A stretch of 64,000 nt of DNA from Hymenobacter sedentarius. Lineage in GTDB: Bacteria > Bacteroidota > Bacteroidia > Cytophagales > Hymenobacteraceae. The position numbers and the translations under genes are program-made. This document shows positions 19,463-28,863 of this stretch, piece after piece. How positions within the stretch are numbered: position 1 is the first letter of the stretch; each line of letters starts with the position of its first letter. The stretch lies in contig NZ_CP013909.1 in the NCBI RefSeq assembly GCF_001507645.1, positions 3,658,001-3,722,000 on the forward strand, given 5' to 3'. A model generated the notes under the pieces. The model made no database searches. It saw only the letters and a program-made list of their open reading frames with translations, and had not been told where the DNA came from.

Positions 19463-19500
19463 AAAAGCCCCGCGGCCTTCTGGCCAGCGGGGCTTTTTTT
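19463..19500 (+). terminator. Terminator after pckA
   Basis: AAAAGCCCCGC(GG)CC and GG(CCA)GCGGGGCTTTT pair around CTTCT, followed by a run of T. Confidence 0.9.
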
Positions 19501-19550
19501 GTGCTTCTTAATCAGCTTTGGAAGATACAAGAGGGGCTTTCTGCCTTTCC

Positions 19551-20645
19551 CTAGCTGGGCTGCCCGGTGCTGGCTTGTTGCCGGTTGGCGTTGTCGTTAC
19601 TGGCATTTTCCTTCCGGCCATTTCCGTTGCCAGATTTGCCAGTACCTAAGCGGCCCATAACGGCGGCCAGCCCCACGCCGGCTCCGGCCAGCACGGCCGC
19701 TGCAACCAAGGGATGCGTGGTGGCGGCGGTGTAGATGCTGGTTTCGCGGGTGTGGCCGGGGTAATTGCCGCGTTCTTCCAACTGAGCGGCGGCTTGGTCG
19801 AGGCCATTGTCGCTCCGCGGCCGGGCCCGGCGGGCCGATTTAGACTGCCGCGAAAACACCTTCTCCATGAACTTGTCGGTGAGGCGCGGGGCATAGTGCG
19901 CCATGGTGGTAATGGCCTTGCCCCCACCGCCCACGGTCACCTCGGCCTGGCCGGTTTCGGCGCAGTGCAGGATGGCATCGGCCACGATTTCGGGCGCGTA
20001 GGCCGGCGGGGCGTGCTGGGGCTCGCGGTCCATGAAGTTCTTGGCGTGGAGCGTGTAGGGCGTGTCGATGGCGGCGGGCTTGATGAGCGACACTGCCACC
20101 GGGGCGCCCTCCATTTCCAGCTCCATGCGCAGGCCATCGGTGAAGCCTTTCACGGCGTGCTTGCTGGCACTGTAGACGGTTTGGAGGATGGCCGTGGCTT
20201 CCGACAGCACGCTGCCAATATTAATGAGGGTACCGCCCCGCAGCTTGAGGTGCTTCACGGCTTCGAGGGAGCCGTAGATCAGGCCCCACACGTTGGTATC
20301 AAACAGCTTGCGCATGTCCTCAATGGGCATTTCCTCCACTTTGCCGTACATCGACACCCCGGCGTCGTTCACCCAGGTATCGAAGCCGCCAAAGCGCTGG
20401 ATGGCGGCTTGGGCAATGCGGTGCACATCGGCCGGCTGGCTCACGTCGGCCACCACGTAGATGGCCTCGCCGCCGGCGTTGTTTATTTCGGAAGTGAGCT
20501 GGCGCAATGCTTCTTCGGTGCGGGCCGCCAGCACCAGCCGGGCGCCTTCTTTGGCCGCCATGCGGGCCGTAACCAAGCCAATGCCCGAGGAAGCACCGGT
20601 GATGACCATGACCTGGTTGTGCAGTTTTTTGAGGGTAAGTTTCAT
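19551..20645 (-). CDS. Short-chain dehydrogenase/reductase with C-terminal membrane-anchor extension
   Basis: A 364-residue SDR oxidoreductase. The NAD(P) motif TGASSGIG is at residues 16-23, NDAGVS (for NNAG) near 92-97, and the catalytic Y-x3-K as YSASK near 158-162. The Rossmann part ends about residue 250; after it come a basic linker and a hydrophobic helix (HPLVAAAVLAGAGVGLAAVMG), then a polar tail. This extension suggests membrane attachment. Substrate unknown. It is divergent from rsmE. Confidence 0.85.
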   Translation of the reverse strand: MKLTLKKLHNQVMVITGASSGIGLVTARMAAKEGARLVLAARTEEALRQLTSEINNAGGEAIYVVADVSQPADVHRIAQAAIQRFGGFDTWVNDAGVSMYGKVEEMPIEDMRKLFDTNVWGLIYGSLEAVKHLKLRGGTLINIGSVLSEATAILQTVYSASKHAVKGFTDGLRMELEMEGAPVAVSLIKPAAIDTPYTLHAKNFMDREPQHAPPAYAPEIVADAILHCAETGQAEVTVGGGGKAITTMAHYAPRLTDKFMEKVFSRQSKSARRARPRSDNGLDQAAAQLEERGNYPGHTRETSIYTAATTHPLVAAAVLAGAGVGLAAVMGRLGTGKSGNGNGRKENASNDNANRQQASTGQPS

Positions 20646-20778
20646 AAGCGGAAAGGGAATAATAGTGGGTAAGGAGCTACAGGGTACGCGGCTGGCACCC
20701 AGTGGTTATGGCCGGGCTTGGGCAGGAAGGCTGGGCTTGGCTCGGCCATATTTTGGCCCAATGCCGTTCTTTGCAACC

Positions 20779-21477
20779 ATGTACACGTTCTACGCGCCCG
20801 ACCTCAGCGGCCCCACATATACCCTGCCCGAAGACGAAAGCAAACACGCGGTGCGGGTGCTGCGCCTCGGCCCCGGCGATGCCGTGGAACTGCTCGACGG
20901 CCGGGGCGGCCGCTACGCCGCCGCCGTAGCCGATGCCAACCCCAAGCGCTGCCAGCTGCGCATCACCCAGCACGAAACGGTACCGCCCCGCTCCTACTTC
21001 ACCCACGTGGCCGTGGCCCCCACCAAAAACCTCGACCGCATGGAGTGGTTCGTGGAGAAAGCCGTGGAAGTGGGCGTGGAGCGCATCACGTTCCTGCGCT
21101 GCGCGCGCTCCGAGCGCCGCGAGCTGAAGCTGGAGCGACTCGAGAAAATTGCCATCAGCGCCCTCAAGCAGTCAGGCCAGGCATGGCTGCCGCAGCTTGA
21201 TGAGCTCACGGATTACGCCGAGTTTGTGAACGCCATTGACCCCACTACCACCTTCATTGCCCACCTGGCCGATGATGAGCGGACGGCCCTCTCCAGCGTA
21301 GCCGCCGCGGGCGCGGGCTGCTGCGTGCTCATTGGCCCGGAGGGCGATTTTACCCCGGCTGAAATTGCCCTGGCGCGCAGCCGGGGCATCCGGCCAGTTA
21401 CGCTCGGGGCATCGCGGCTGCGCACCGAAACGGCCGCGCTGGCCGCCGTTTTCACGACCCACCTCTCCCGGGAATAA
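20779..21477 (+). CDS. rsmE: 16S rRNA (uracil-1498-N3)-methyltransferase RsmE
   Basis: RsmE methylates U1498 of 16S rRNA in the decoding region of the small subunit. The 232-residue protein begins MYTFYAPDLSG, with the PUA-like domain first, and has the SPOUT trefoil-knot part: VAVAPTKNLDRMEWFVEKAVE, then LIGPEGDFTPAEI and LGASRLRTETAALAA near the C-terminus. An ATG 18 bases upstream is in frame; 20779 gives the usual MxxFY start of the family. Much of the longer open frame upstream is antisense to the SDR gene. Confidence 0.93.
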   Translation: MYTFYAPDLSGPTYTLPEDESKHAVRVLRLGPGDAVELLDGRGGRYAAAVADANPKRCQLRITQHETVPPRSYFTHVAVAPTKNLDRMEWFVEKAVEVGVERITFLRCARSERRELKLERLEKIAISALKQSGQAWLPQLDELTDYAEFVNAIDPTTTFIAHLADDERTALSSVAAAGAGCCVLIGPEGDFTPAEIALARSRGIRPVTLGASRLRTETAALAAVFTTHLSRE

Positions 21478-21556
21478 CCGCCAGCAACTACCCCTGGCAC
21501 ATGCGCGCTGGAAGCAGCGTTTTCAGTAGCTCAACCCAGGAATTGGGCTGAAATTT

Positions 21557-23056
21557 CTAGTGGGCTGCGGTGGGCAGGAACACGGTAAACTCGCTAAACT
21601 CTCCCAGCACCGACTTCGCGGTGAGGCTGCCGCTGTGGCCCTTGGTGACGATGTCGTAGCTCAGCGACAAGCCCAGGCCCGTGCCTTCGCCGGGGGGCTT
21701 GGTGGTGAAGAACGGGTGGAAAATCTTGTCCAGAATATCGGGCGGAATGCCGGTGCCATTGTCCCGCACCCGGATTATCACGCCCTGGGCCGTGCGCTGG
21801 GTACTCACCGACACCGCGGGGTTGTAGGTGCCGGCGGGAAGCTGCTCCGCTTTCTTGCGCACGGCATAAAAGGCATTATTGAACAAGTTGAGCAGCACGC
21901 GGCCCATGTCTTCTACCACCACGGGCACCGGGCCCAGGCGCAGGTTGAAGTCGGTGGAAAGGGCGGCGTTGAAGTCTTTGTACTTGGCGCGCAGGCCGTG
22001 GTAAGACAAGCGCAGGTACTCATCGGCCAGTGCATTGAGGTCGGTGGGCTTTCGTTCGCCGCTGCTGGCCCGCGAGTGCTGCAGCATGCTGCGCACGATG
22101 CTGCCCGCCCGATCGGAGTGTTCGTTCACCTTGCGCTGGGTTTGGGCCAAATCATCCAGCACGTGAGTGAGCGCCTGCTTTCCCTTCTCCGAAAGCGCCT
22201 CGTGGTTCAGCCCCTCGCGCAGCTCTTCCACCAGTTCCAGCCCCACTTCCGAGAAGTTGTCGACGAAGTTGAGCGGGTTTTGAATTTCGTGGGCAATACC
22301 AGCCGTGAGAGCTCCCAGCGAGGCCAGCTTTTCCTGCTGGATGAGCTGGGTCTGGGTGTCTTTCAAGTGCTGCAGGGATTCGGCCAGCGACTCGTTTTTC
22401 ACGGTCAGCAAATACTCCTGACGGAAATTCTCGGACCGGAAAAAGTAAACCACCACAAACAGCGACATGAAAACCAGCAGCACGTTCACATCATAAAAGT
22501 GGGCGCTGTTGGGCACGTAGAGCAAGGGCTGCACCAGCGGAATGGCGTGCCGCACCGCAAAAAAGGCGGCCACATTCAACGAAAAAAGCAGGATGAGCTT
22601 CCAGAAATTGCGGAAGAACAGCATGGGCACGATGCTGTTCGAAATCAGGTAGTACTCCACCCCGTCGTACTTGCGGGCAATGGCAATCAGCGAGCATAAG
22701 ATGGTCACGCTCAGAATGCAGTAATAAGCGGCCGCATCGTAGCGCCGGTGGTAGTTAAAGAACAGTGGCGGCAGGTTGAGAAACACCCCGCTCAGGCAAA
22801 TCCGGAAGGTGAGCCAATCCGGGGAATTCATAAAAACCAGGACGTAGCCCGCATAAATGGCAATGGTAACCAGGCTGATGCCATTGAGCAGATGCACCCG
22901 CTTGCGCTGCCAAACCGTGAGCGCCGGCTCAACTCCGATGTTGATGAGACGCTGCCAGAGCCTCACCACCGGCAGCAACAGCCTACTCCCCGGGCTCGGA
23001 ATCGCATTTTCCATGGCAAACGATTGAGGCATAAGCATAACAGAAGAAGGACCCAA
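21557..23056 (-). CDS. Membrane sensor histidine kinase
   Basis: A 499-residue sensor kinase. Residues ~50-225 hold about six hydrophobic helices, then a coiled linker, then the DHp box [20 protein letters not shown] with the phospho-accepting histidine. The ATPase part has the N box ([11 protein letters not shown]), G1 ([10 protein letters not shown]) and F/G2 ([17 protein letters not shown]). The catalytic half is strikingly similar to that of the divergent kinase at 23277, while the membrane parts differ. No receiver is fused. The signal sensed is unknown. Confidence 0.9.
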   Translation of the reverse strand: MGPSSVMLMPQSFAMENAIPSPGSRLLLPVVRLWQRLINIGVEPALTVWQRKRVHLLNGISLVTIAIYAGYVLVFMNSPDWLTFRICLSGVFLNLPPLFFNYHRRYDAAAYYCILSVTILCSLIAIARKYDGVEYYLISNSIVPMLFFRNFWKLILLFSLNVAAFFAVRHAIPLVQPLLYVPNSAHFYDVNVLLVFMSLFVVVYFFRSENFRQEYLLTVKNESLAESLQHLKDTQTQLIQQEKLASLGALTAGIAHEIQNPLNFVDNFSEVGLELVEELREGLNHEALSEKGKQALTHVLDDLAQTQRKVNEHSDRAGSIVRSMLQHSRASSGERKPTDLNALADEYLRLSYHGLRAKYKDFNAALSTDFNLRLGPVPVVVEDMGRVLLNLFNNAFYAVRKKAEQLPAGTYNPAVSVSTQRTAQGVIIRVRDNGTGIPPDILDKIFHPFFTTKPPGEGTGLGLSLSYDIVTKGHSGSLTAKSVLGEFSEFTVFLPTAAH

Positions 23057-23276
23057 GTAATGTTAAGCAATAATGTGTAATTTATTCAAACAATGTTAAC
23101 ATTATATTTAGGCCACCCAGTAGCCCAACCGGCCACAAAGCCGGAGGGCCTTGCCGCCTTAGCCATCCACGCCAACAGTCAGTTTTAGCCCAATAAAAGC
23201 CCAGGAATGACCATCGGTTAGCTCAATAAATCAGGCGACTAATACAATTCATTTCTGCTCTCGTGACCGAAAAGCC

Positions 23277-25508
23277 ATGCCTTGCTCTTTGCCGCAAAAA
23301 GCTTTGTTATTCCTGCTGCTGGTTTGTGCTGGGCAGCTGGCGGTGGCGCAACCGGCCCAGCAGCCGGCCGTAACCCTGCAGCAAATGCCGGACGGCGGAA
23401 TTGAGCTGGAAAAAGGCTGGACCTTCCACGCCGGCGACAACCCCGACTGGGCCCGGCCCGACCTTGACGACAGCCAGTGGCAGCCCCTAAACACAACCGT
23501 GGGCCTGGAGCAGCTTCCGCCCCAGGTGAAGCAAGCCGGCATTGGCTGGCTCCGGCTGCGGTTTCGGCTGGGCCCCGCGCTGCAGCACCGGGCCTTGGCA
23601 CTGAGCATTTTCCAGTACGCGGCATCGGAAGTGTACCTCAACGGCCGGCTGCTGCGCCGTTACGGCACCGTGAGTGCTAACCCCGCCCAGGTACAGCCCT
23701 ATTGGCCCGATGGCGAGCCCATTGAGCTGGCCGCCAGCAGCGCCGGGGCCGAACAGGTACTGGCGGTGCGCTTTGCGCAGTGGGCGCCCTTCCGGGCATT
23801 TAATTCCTTTTTCGTGCCCATGCTGGTGGAGGCGCACCTGACCGGGCTGCCGCAGCTGGTGCAGAATTTCGAGCAGGAAGCCACCTTCAAAACGTCGGAC
23901 ATGTTGCTTTTCGGCGCTTTCCTGTTGCTGAGCATGCTGCACTTTGCCTACTACTACTACAACTCGACCCAGAACGCCAACATTTACTTTGCCCTGTACA
24001 CCCTGCTCACGGCCTGCAGCTTTTGCTTCACCGGGTTTCTGGACGAAATCCATCGGCTCAACCTGCGGATTGTGGCTGATATCCTCTCCTACGTGTGCAT
24101 CCAGACGGGCGGGATGCTGGCCGTGCGCGCCCTCTACTGCCTGTTTAATGTGCGCATCAGCCTCATCTATTATTCTTTGTGGGTGGCCAACGTGGTGAGC
24201 CTACTGCTGCTCACGTTTGGCCCGCAACTGAGCTGGTACCCCACGGTGATATTCATGGTGCTGGTCACGGCCGAGCAGCTGCGCCTCACGCTGGGGGCCC
24301 TGCGCCGCACCAAGCGCGCGGCGGGCATCATTGCGGCCGGGTATGGCGTGGCGCTGAGCCTGTTGCTGGTATTTGCCTACATGGCCCGATACCACGCCAA
24401 GCTGCTGCACGTGGAGTTCCTGTCCATTCCGCTACACACACTGCTCACGTTCCCGGCCTTTCTGAGTCCGGTACTGGCCATTTCGCTTTTCCTCACCCGC
24501 CGCTTTGCCCTCAACGGGCGGCTGCTGGCCATCAAGCTCGACCAGGTGCGCCGGCTCTCGAGCCAAACCCTGGCCCAACAGCACGAAAAGCAACAGCTCC
24601 TGGCCCAACAAAATGAAACCCTGGAGCGGCTAGTGCAGCAGCGCACCGCCGCCCTGCAGCAAACGCTCGACAACCTACAAAACACCCAACACCAGCTTAT
24701 TGAGCGCGAGAAAATGGCCAGCCTGGGCGAGCTCACCGCGGGCATTGCCCACGAAATTCAGAACCCGCTCAACTTCGTCAACAACTTCGCCGACGTGGCC
24801 GTGGAGCTACTCACGGAGCTCAAGGAAGGCCCCCTGCTCACCTTACCCGAAGCCGAGAAAAAAACCGCCGACGACCTGGTGGACGAGCTCACCCAGGACC
24901 TGGACAAGATTACCTATCACGGCCACCGGGCCGACAGCATTGTGAAAGGCATGCTGGAGCACAGCCGCGCCAACCCCGGCCAGCGCCAGCCCACCGACCT
25001 CAACCGCCTCGCCGACGAATACATGCGCCTCTCCTACCACGGCCTGCGTGCCAAAGACAAGTCCTTCAACGCCACCCTCACCACCGACTTCGACAACAAC
25101 CTGAAACCTGTGGAAGTAGTGGCCCAGGACATGGGCCGGGTCTTGCTCAACTTGTTCAATAACGCCTTCTACGCCGTGCAGCAGCGCCAAAAGCTCGGGC
25201 AAGATGGCTACCGGCCCGAGGTCTGCGTGAAAACCCAGCAGCTACCGCACGGTCAGGTCGCCATCCGGGTGAAGGACAACGGCACAGGCATGACCGACGC
25301 CGTGCGGCAGCGCATCTTCCAGCCCTTCTTCACCACCAAGCCCACCGGCGAAGGCACGGGCCTGGGCCTCTCGTTAAGCTATGATATTGTGACCAAAGGC
25401 CACAACGGCACCATTATGGTGGATTCCAAGCCGGGGGAATACACCGAGTTTACGATTTGCCTGCCCGTAAACGGCGAAAATGTTCAGGCCTTAACCTATG
25501 CTGTATGA
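23277..25508 (+). CDS. Sensor histidine kinase with 7TMR-DISM-type sensor
   Basis: A 743-residue kinase. It has a signal peptide (residues 1-25), an extracytoplasmic beta-sandwich resembling the sugar-binding jelly roll of glycosidases (GWTFHAGDNPDWARPDLDDS ... ASEVYLNGRLLRRYG, about 45-175), about seven transmembrane helices (about 205-410), a Q-rich coiled coil and a catalytic core. The core carries [35 protein letters not shown] and [15 protein letters not shown]. The stop overlaps the start of the response-regulator gene, so the pair is coupled. Ligand unknown. Confidence 0.9.
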   Translation: MPCSLPQKALLFLLLVCAGQLAVAQPAQQPAVTLQQMPDGGIELEKGWTFHAGDNPDWARPDLDDSQWQPLNTTVGLEQLPPQVKQAGIGWLRLRFRLGPALQHRALALSIFQYAASEVYLNGRLLRRYGTVSANPAQVQPYWPDGEPIELAASSAGAEQVLAVRFAQWAPFRAFNSFFVPMLVEAHLTGLPQLVQNFEQEATFKTSDMLLFGAFLLLSMLHFAYYYYNSTQNANIYFALYTLLTACSFCFTGFLDEIHRLNLRIVADILSYVCIQTGGMLAVRALYCLFNVRISLIYYSLWVANVVSLLLLTFGPQLSWYPTVIFMVLVTAEQLRLTLGALRRTKRAAGIIAAGYGVALSLLLVFAYMARYHAKLLHVEFLSIPLHTLLTFPAFLSPVLAISLFLTRRFALNGRLLAIKLDQVRRLSSQTLAQQHEKQQLLAQQNETLERLVQQRTAALQQTLDNLQNTQHQLIEREKMASLGELTAGIAHEIQNPLNFVNNFADVAVELLTELKEGPLLTLPEAEKKTADDLVDELTQDLDKITYHGHRADSIVKGMLEHSRANPGQRQPTDLNRLADEYMRLSYHGLRAKDKSFNATLTTDFDNNLKPVEVVAQDMGRVLLNLFNNAFYAVQQRQKLGQDGYRPEVCVKTQQLPHGQVAIRVKDNGTGMTDAVRQRIFQPFFTTKPTGEGTGLGLSLSYDIVTKGHNGTIMVDSKPGEYTEFTICLPVNGENVQALTYAV

Positions 25509-25897
25509 TGATGAAGATTCTGGTTGTCGACGACGAATTGGATGTCAAGCTGCTGTTTGAGCAGCGGTTCCGGCGCGAAATCCGCGACGGGTTGCTTTCG
25601 TTTGCCTTCGCTTTTTCGGGCGAAGAGGCGCTTAATTACCTCTCGCAGGAGCAGCATTACTCGGAAGTAGTGCTCATCCTATCCGACATTAACATGCCCG
25701 GCATGAGCGGCCTGGAACTGCTCCGCAACATCAAAGTGGAACACCCCATTCCGCCCCCCACCGTGATGATAATTACGGCTTACGGCGACTCCGAAAGCTA
25801 CTCGAAAGCCATGCAGCTTGGTGCCAGCGACTTCCTGGTGAAGCCCATCGACTTCACGCTGCTCAAGCAAAAGCTCATGCCGCTCAGCAATTCCTAA
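25505..25897 (+). CDS. Single-domain response regulator
   Basis: A 130-residue stand-alone receiver. It has the acidic pocket near the N-terminus (KILVVDDELD), the phospho-accepting aspartate in LILSDINMPGMSGLELL, the conserved T in MIITAYGD, and the lysine in FLVKPIDF. There is no output domain, so it works through protein contacts or a phosphorelay. Three consecutive ATG codons are possible starts; the first overlaps the stop of the upstream kinase, its likely partner. The second kinase at 21557 may also use it. Confidence 0.9.
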   Translation: MMMKILVVDDELDVKLLFEQRFRREIRDGLLSFAFAFSGEEALNYLSQEQHYSEVVLILSDINMPGMSGLELLRNIKVEHPIPPPTVMIITAYGDSESYSKAMQLGASDFLVKPIDFTLLKQKLMPLSNS

Positions 25898-26033
25898 GCG
25901 CCGCGCCCTGGAAATACGCGTTGCGATGCGCAGCCCAGAATTAGCCTTGGCATACGGATTTCGCCAGCCCCCGCGGTTTGGGAACCAACTTTGCGGCACC
26001 CGCTTTTACTTTACCAAAGGCTGATTTTATTCC

Positions 26034-26708
26034 ATGCCCTCCGCCATGCTCAAAAACCTGTTCCTTTTTGCTGCTTTGCTCTTCAGCACGTCGGCTGGCC
26101 CTGCTACCTCCAGCTTCAAAATTGCGAAGCTGCACTACGGCGGCGGCGGCGACTGGTATGCCAACAAAACCTCCCTGCCGAACCTGATTCAGTTCTGTAA
26201 CCAGACCCTGAAAACCAACATCGCGCCCGAGGAAGCCACCGTGGAGCTGGATGCGCCCGAGCTGCTCACATACCCCTTCGTGCACATGACCGGGCACGGC
26301 AACGTCACCTTCACCGCCGCCGAGGCCAAGAACCTGCGCCGCTACCTCACCGGCGGCGGGTTCCTGCACATCGACGACAATTACGGGCTGGACAAATTTA
26401 TCCGTCCCGAGATGAAAAAAGTGTTTCCTGAGCTGGAATTTGTGGAGCTGCCGTACTCCCACCCCATTTACCACCAGAAGTTTGCCTTCCCCCGCGGCCT
26501 ACCCAAAGTGCACGAGCACGACGGCAAGCGGGCCCAGGGCTTCGGCTTGATTTACAAAGGCCGCCTGGTGTGCTTCTACAGCTACGAGTGCGACCTGGGC
26601 AACGGCTGGGAAGACGTGGGCACCTACCCCGAAGACTCCCCCGCCATTCACGATGCAGCCCTGCGCATGGGCGCCAACCTGGTGGCATATGCCCTCACCC
26701 AAGACTAA
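26034..26708 (+). CDS. DUF4159 domain protein, exported
   Basis: A 224-residue protein starting with a signal peptide (MLKNLFLFAALLFSTSAGPA). The remainder is a DUF4159 domain, a glutamine-amidotransferase-like fold of unknown role often found near gliding or cell-envelope genes: KLHYGGGGDWYANKTSLPNL, FVHMTGHGNVTFT, LRRYLTGGGFLHIDDN and YSHPIYHQKF. The downstream ATG (MLKNL) at 26046 is an alternative start. It stands alone between the two-component genes and a convergent membrane protein. Confidence 0.85.
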   Translation: MPSAMLKNLFLFAALLFSTSAGPATSSFKIAKLHYGGGGDWYANKTSLPNLIQFCNQTLKTNIAPEEATVELDAPELLTYPFVHMTGHGNVTFTAAEAKNLRRYLTGGGFLHIDDNYGLDKFIRPEMKKVFPELEFVELPYSHPIYHQKFAFPRGLPKVHEHDGKRAQGFGLIYKGRLVCFYSYECDLGNGWEDVGTYPEDSPAIHDAALRMGANLVAYALTQD

Positions 26709-26714
26709 CCCGCG

Positions 26715-27269
26715 CTAATACTTGCGCTGAAAGATTTCGCTGAGCACAAAAGCCGTGCGCACCCCATCGGGCTGGCGCAGCATTTGGCGCACGGTTTCAT
26801 TGAGTGGCTGCTCAGGCAGCACGACCATAGTGGGCCGGCTGGCCTCCAGTGGAGCTTGGGCCGAAGCCCGGGGCAGCGAGGAAGACCGGCGGGCAACCGG
26901 AGCGGGCGCATTGCGCGGCCGGGCCGTAGCGGGCGCTTCCAACGACGCTGGCCGAATCTCGGTCCGCTCCTGCGACCGGGTGGGCCGCGCCAGTTCGCGC
27001 GGCATCAGGCGCCCGCCGGGCGTGCGAAGCACGGTGGGCTGGGGTGTAGCCGGCGTGGGCTGGCTACCTGGCTCAGCAGCGTTGCGCGCCTGCATCTGCC
27101 GCAGCATCTCTTGGAACGTGGCCGTGGGCAGCTCGGGCACGGCCCCACCGGGGCGAGTGGGCCGTTCGCGGCTTTCCCGGGCGCTGGTCTCCTGCGCCTT
27201 CATTATCAGCCGGAACACAAAGGCCCCGATGGCAAAAAGTATCCAGAGCAGCGTGACGACCTTGTCCAT
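26715..27269 (-). CDS. Conserved hypothetical membrane-anchored protein
   Basis: A 184-residue protein. One N-terminal transmembrane helix (VVTLLWILFAIGAFVFRLIM) is followed by a long P-, R- and A-rich disordered part and a short conserved C-terminus (NETVRQMLRQPDGVRTAFVLSEIFQRKY). The C-terminal pattern resembles a Bacteroidota family with a similar tail, but I cannot name it. It overlaps no neighbour; it is co-directed with the acyltransferase and patatin genes. Confidence 0.65.
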   Translation of the reverse strand: MDKVVTLLWILFAIGAFVFRLIMKAQETSARESRERPTRPGGAVPELPTATFQEMLRQMQARNAAEPGSQPTPATPQPTVLRTPGGRLMPRELARPTRSQERTEIRPASLEAPATARPRNAPAPVARRSSSLPRASAQAPLEASRPTMVVLPEQPLNETVRQMLRQPDGVRTAFVLSEIFQRKY

Positions 27270-27307
27270 GGCCGGAAGGTAAGCAACGGCGCCAAATCAG
27301 GCAGGGG

Positions 27308-27880
27308 CTACCGCACGCCCTTCTCCGGAAAGCGGCCGGTTTTGGTCCGGTAAAACGCTTTGATTTTTTCTTCGTCGGCCTCGTAGTCGCCCGTTGGGTA
27401 AACGGCTTCGCCAATGCCGGCCTCTTTTTTCCCATAATCGAGGTAGCCCAACCGAATGGGAACATGGGCGCCCAGCGCCGCGAAATAGTAGCCCTTGCGC
27501 CAGCGCGGCTGGTAGCTGCGGGTTCCTTCCGGCGTGATGAGGATGACCAACTCGCTGTGCTCGTCAAACAGCTTTATCATGCTATCTACGAGGCTATTAT
27601 TCTTGCTGCGGTCTACGGGCAGGGCGCCCACGGCCCGCACCATCCCCCCCAGCAACCAGTGCTCGGTCCACTCCTTTTTCACGGTAAAGCGCACATCCAC
27701 GTCCATGAGGTAAAACGCCGCCCGTGCCAGAATGAGGTCCCAGTTGCTGGTGTGCGGGGCCGCAATCATCATGCTTTTCTTGATTTCCGGGTTGGCGATT
27801 TGGCCCAATTTCCAGCCCGAAACCCAAAACACGAATTTGGCGGCGTAATACCAGAATGTAGAGCTTTTGCGGGCGGGCAT
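27308..27880 (-). CDS. 1-acyl-glycerol-3-phosphate acyltransferase (PlsC family)
   Basis: A 190-residue acyltransferase of the PlsC/LPLAT superfamily, transferring an acyl chain to a lyso-phospholipid or related acceptor at the membrane. The catalytic H-x4-D motif is seen as HTSNWD near residues 42-47, and the substrate-binding block as TPEGTRS near 118-124. It is short compared with typical PlsC but includes both motifs. It lies beside a patatin-type lipase gene, suggesting a lipid-remodelling neighbourhood. Confidence 0.85.
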   Translation of the reverse strand: MPARKSSTFWYYAAKFVFWVSGWKLGQIANPEIKKSMMIAAPHTSNWDLILARAAFYLMDVDVRFTVKKEWTEHWLLGGMVRAVGALPVDRSKNNSLVDSMIKLFDEHSELVILITPEGTRSYQPRWRKGYYFAALGAHVPIRLGYLDYGKKEAGIGEAVYPTGDYEADEEKIKAFYRTKTGRFPEKGVR

Positions 27881-27988
27881 TGGGATATGGTGGAGGTGAA
27901 TGAAGAAATCAGCAGCCGGAGCAGTGGCGGCATTACGCCCTACCGGGCTGCAAATATGGGTTATCGGGCCCCAAGCGTGGCGCTAACC

Positions 27989-28753
27989 TTACAGCAGCGC
28001 CTGCAGGGCCTCGGCTTGGTTCAGGGTGTAGCGGTACCCTATTTCGAAAAGCTCCGGCCCGCGCTTGTAGCTCAAGGGCCGGAAATGCCGAAGCTCGGGT
28101 GGCTCTAAAAGCAAATCGCACAGTCCCTTGCGCGAGGCCGTGTTGGCATTGATGGCCAGGTGCAGGGTGCGTTCCACCAGTCGGCGGAAGTTGGGAATGT
28201 GGGCTTCGGTGTTGATGGGGTTGCAGTGCACACCCACCACGCGCAGGTCGTCTTTGCCCAGCAGCGGCTCCACCGGCAGGTTGTTGAGCAGGCCGCCGTC
28301 CACCAATTGCCGCCCCTGGTATTCTACCGGCCGGTACACTATGGGCACCGCCGACGAAGCCAGCAGCGGCGGCAGTAGCGGTCCCGTATTAAAGTAAACC
28401 GACTCGCCCGCCATGAGGTCGGTGGCTACCAGGGTGAGGGGCCGGCTCAGGTCCTCAAAATTGACGGTGGCGCCCAATTTGCGGGCTATCAGCTGCGACA
28501 CCGCATCGAGGTGCAGCAAACCGTAGCGACTGAAGGCCGGCCGCGTCAGCCGAAAGACATTAGTGGCCAGCAGCAGCCGCAGTATCTCCCGGGGCGCAAA
28601 ACCGGCTGCATAAAACACGCTGGCAATGGCCCCGGAGCTCACCCCGGCCAGCTGGGCCACCGGCAGCTGCAGTTCATCAAGGGCCGCCAGCACGCCCAAA
28701 TGCGCAATCCCGCGCGCCCCGCCCCCCGAGAAAGCCAAACCCAACTGGGCCAT
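27989..28753 (-). CDS. Patatin-like phospholipase
   Basis: A 254-residue lipid acyl hydrolase with a Ser-Asp dyad. The oxyanion loop GGGARG is near residue 11, the nucleophile is in GVSSGA (GxSxG) near residue 39-44, and the catalytic aspartate is in DGGLLNN near 152. No membrane helix or signal peptide is seen, so it acts from the cytoplasm, as most single-domain RssA-type patatins do. It is in the same direction as plsC and the MBL gene. Confidence 0.9.
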   Translation of the reverse strand: MAQLGLAFSGGGARGIAHLGVLAALDELQLPVAQLAGVSSGAIASVFYAAGFAPREILRLLLATNVFRLTRPAFSRYGLLHLDAVSQLIARKLGATVNFEDLSRPLTLVATDLMAGESVYFNTGPLLPPLLASSAVPIVYRPVEYQGRQLVDGGLLNNLPVEPLLGKDDLRVVGVHCNPINTEAHIPNFRRLVERTLHLAINANTASRKGLCDLLLEPPELRHFRPLSYKRGPELFEIGYRYTLNQAEALQALL

Positions 28754-28863
28754 CGTGTTGTTTATGTGTGATTAATAAGCGCTTGGCGTCCGCACCGCCA
28801 CCGGGCTGCCACTGCCGCTGCTGCGCGTTACGCAATACCAGCCGCCAACAACTAATTACGGCC

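Noticed and set aside
21560..22699. 379-residue plus-strand open frame
   Set aside because: Antisense shadow of the sensor kinase.
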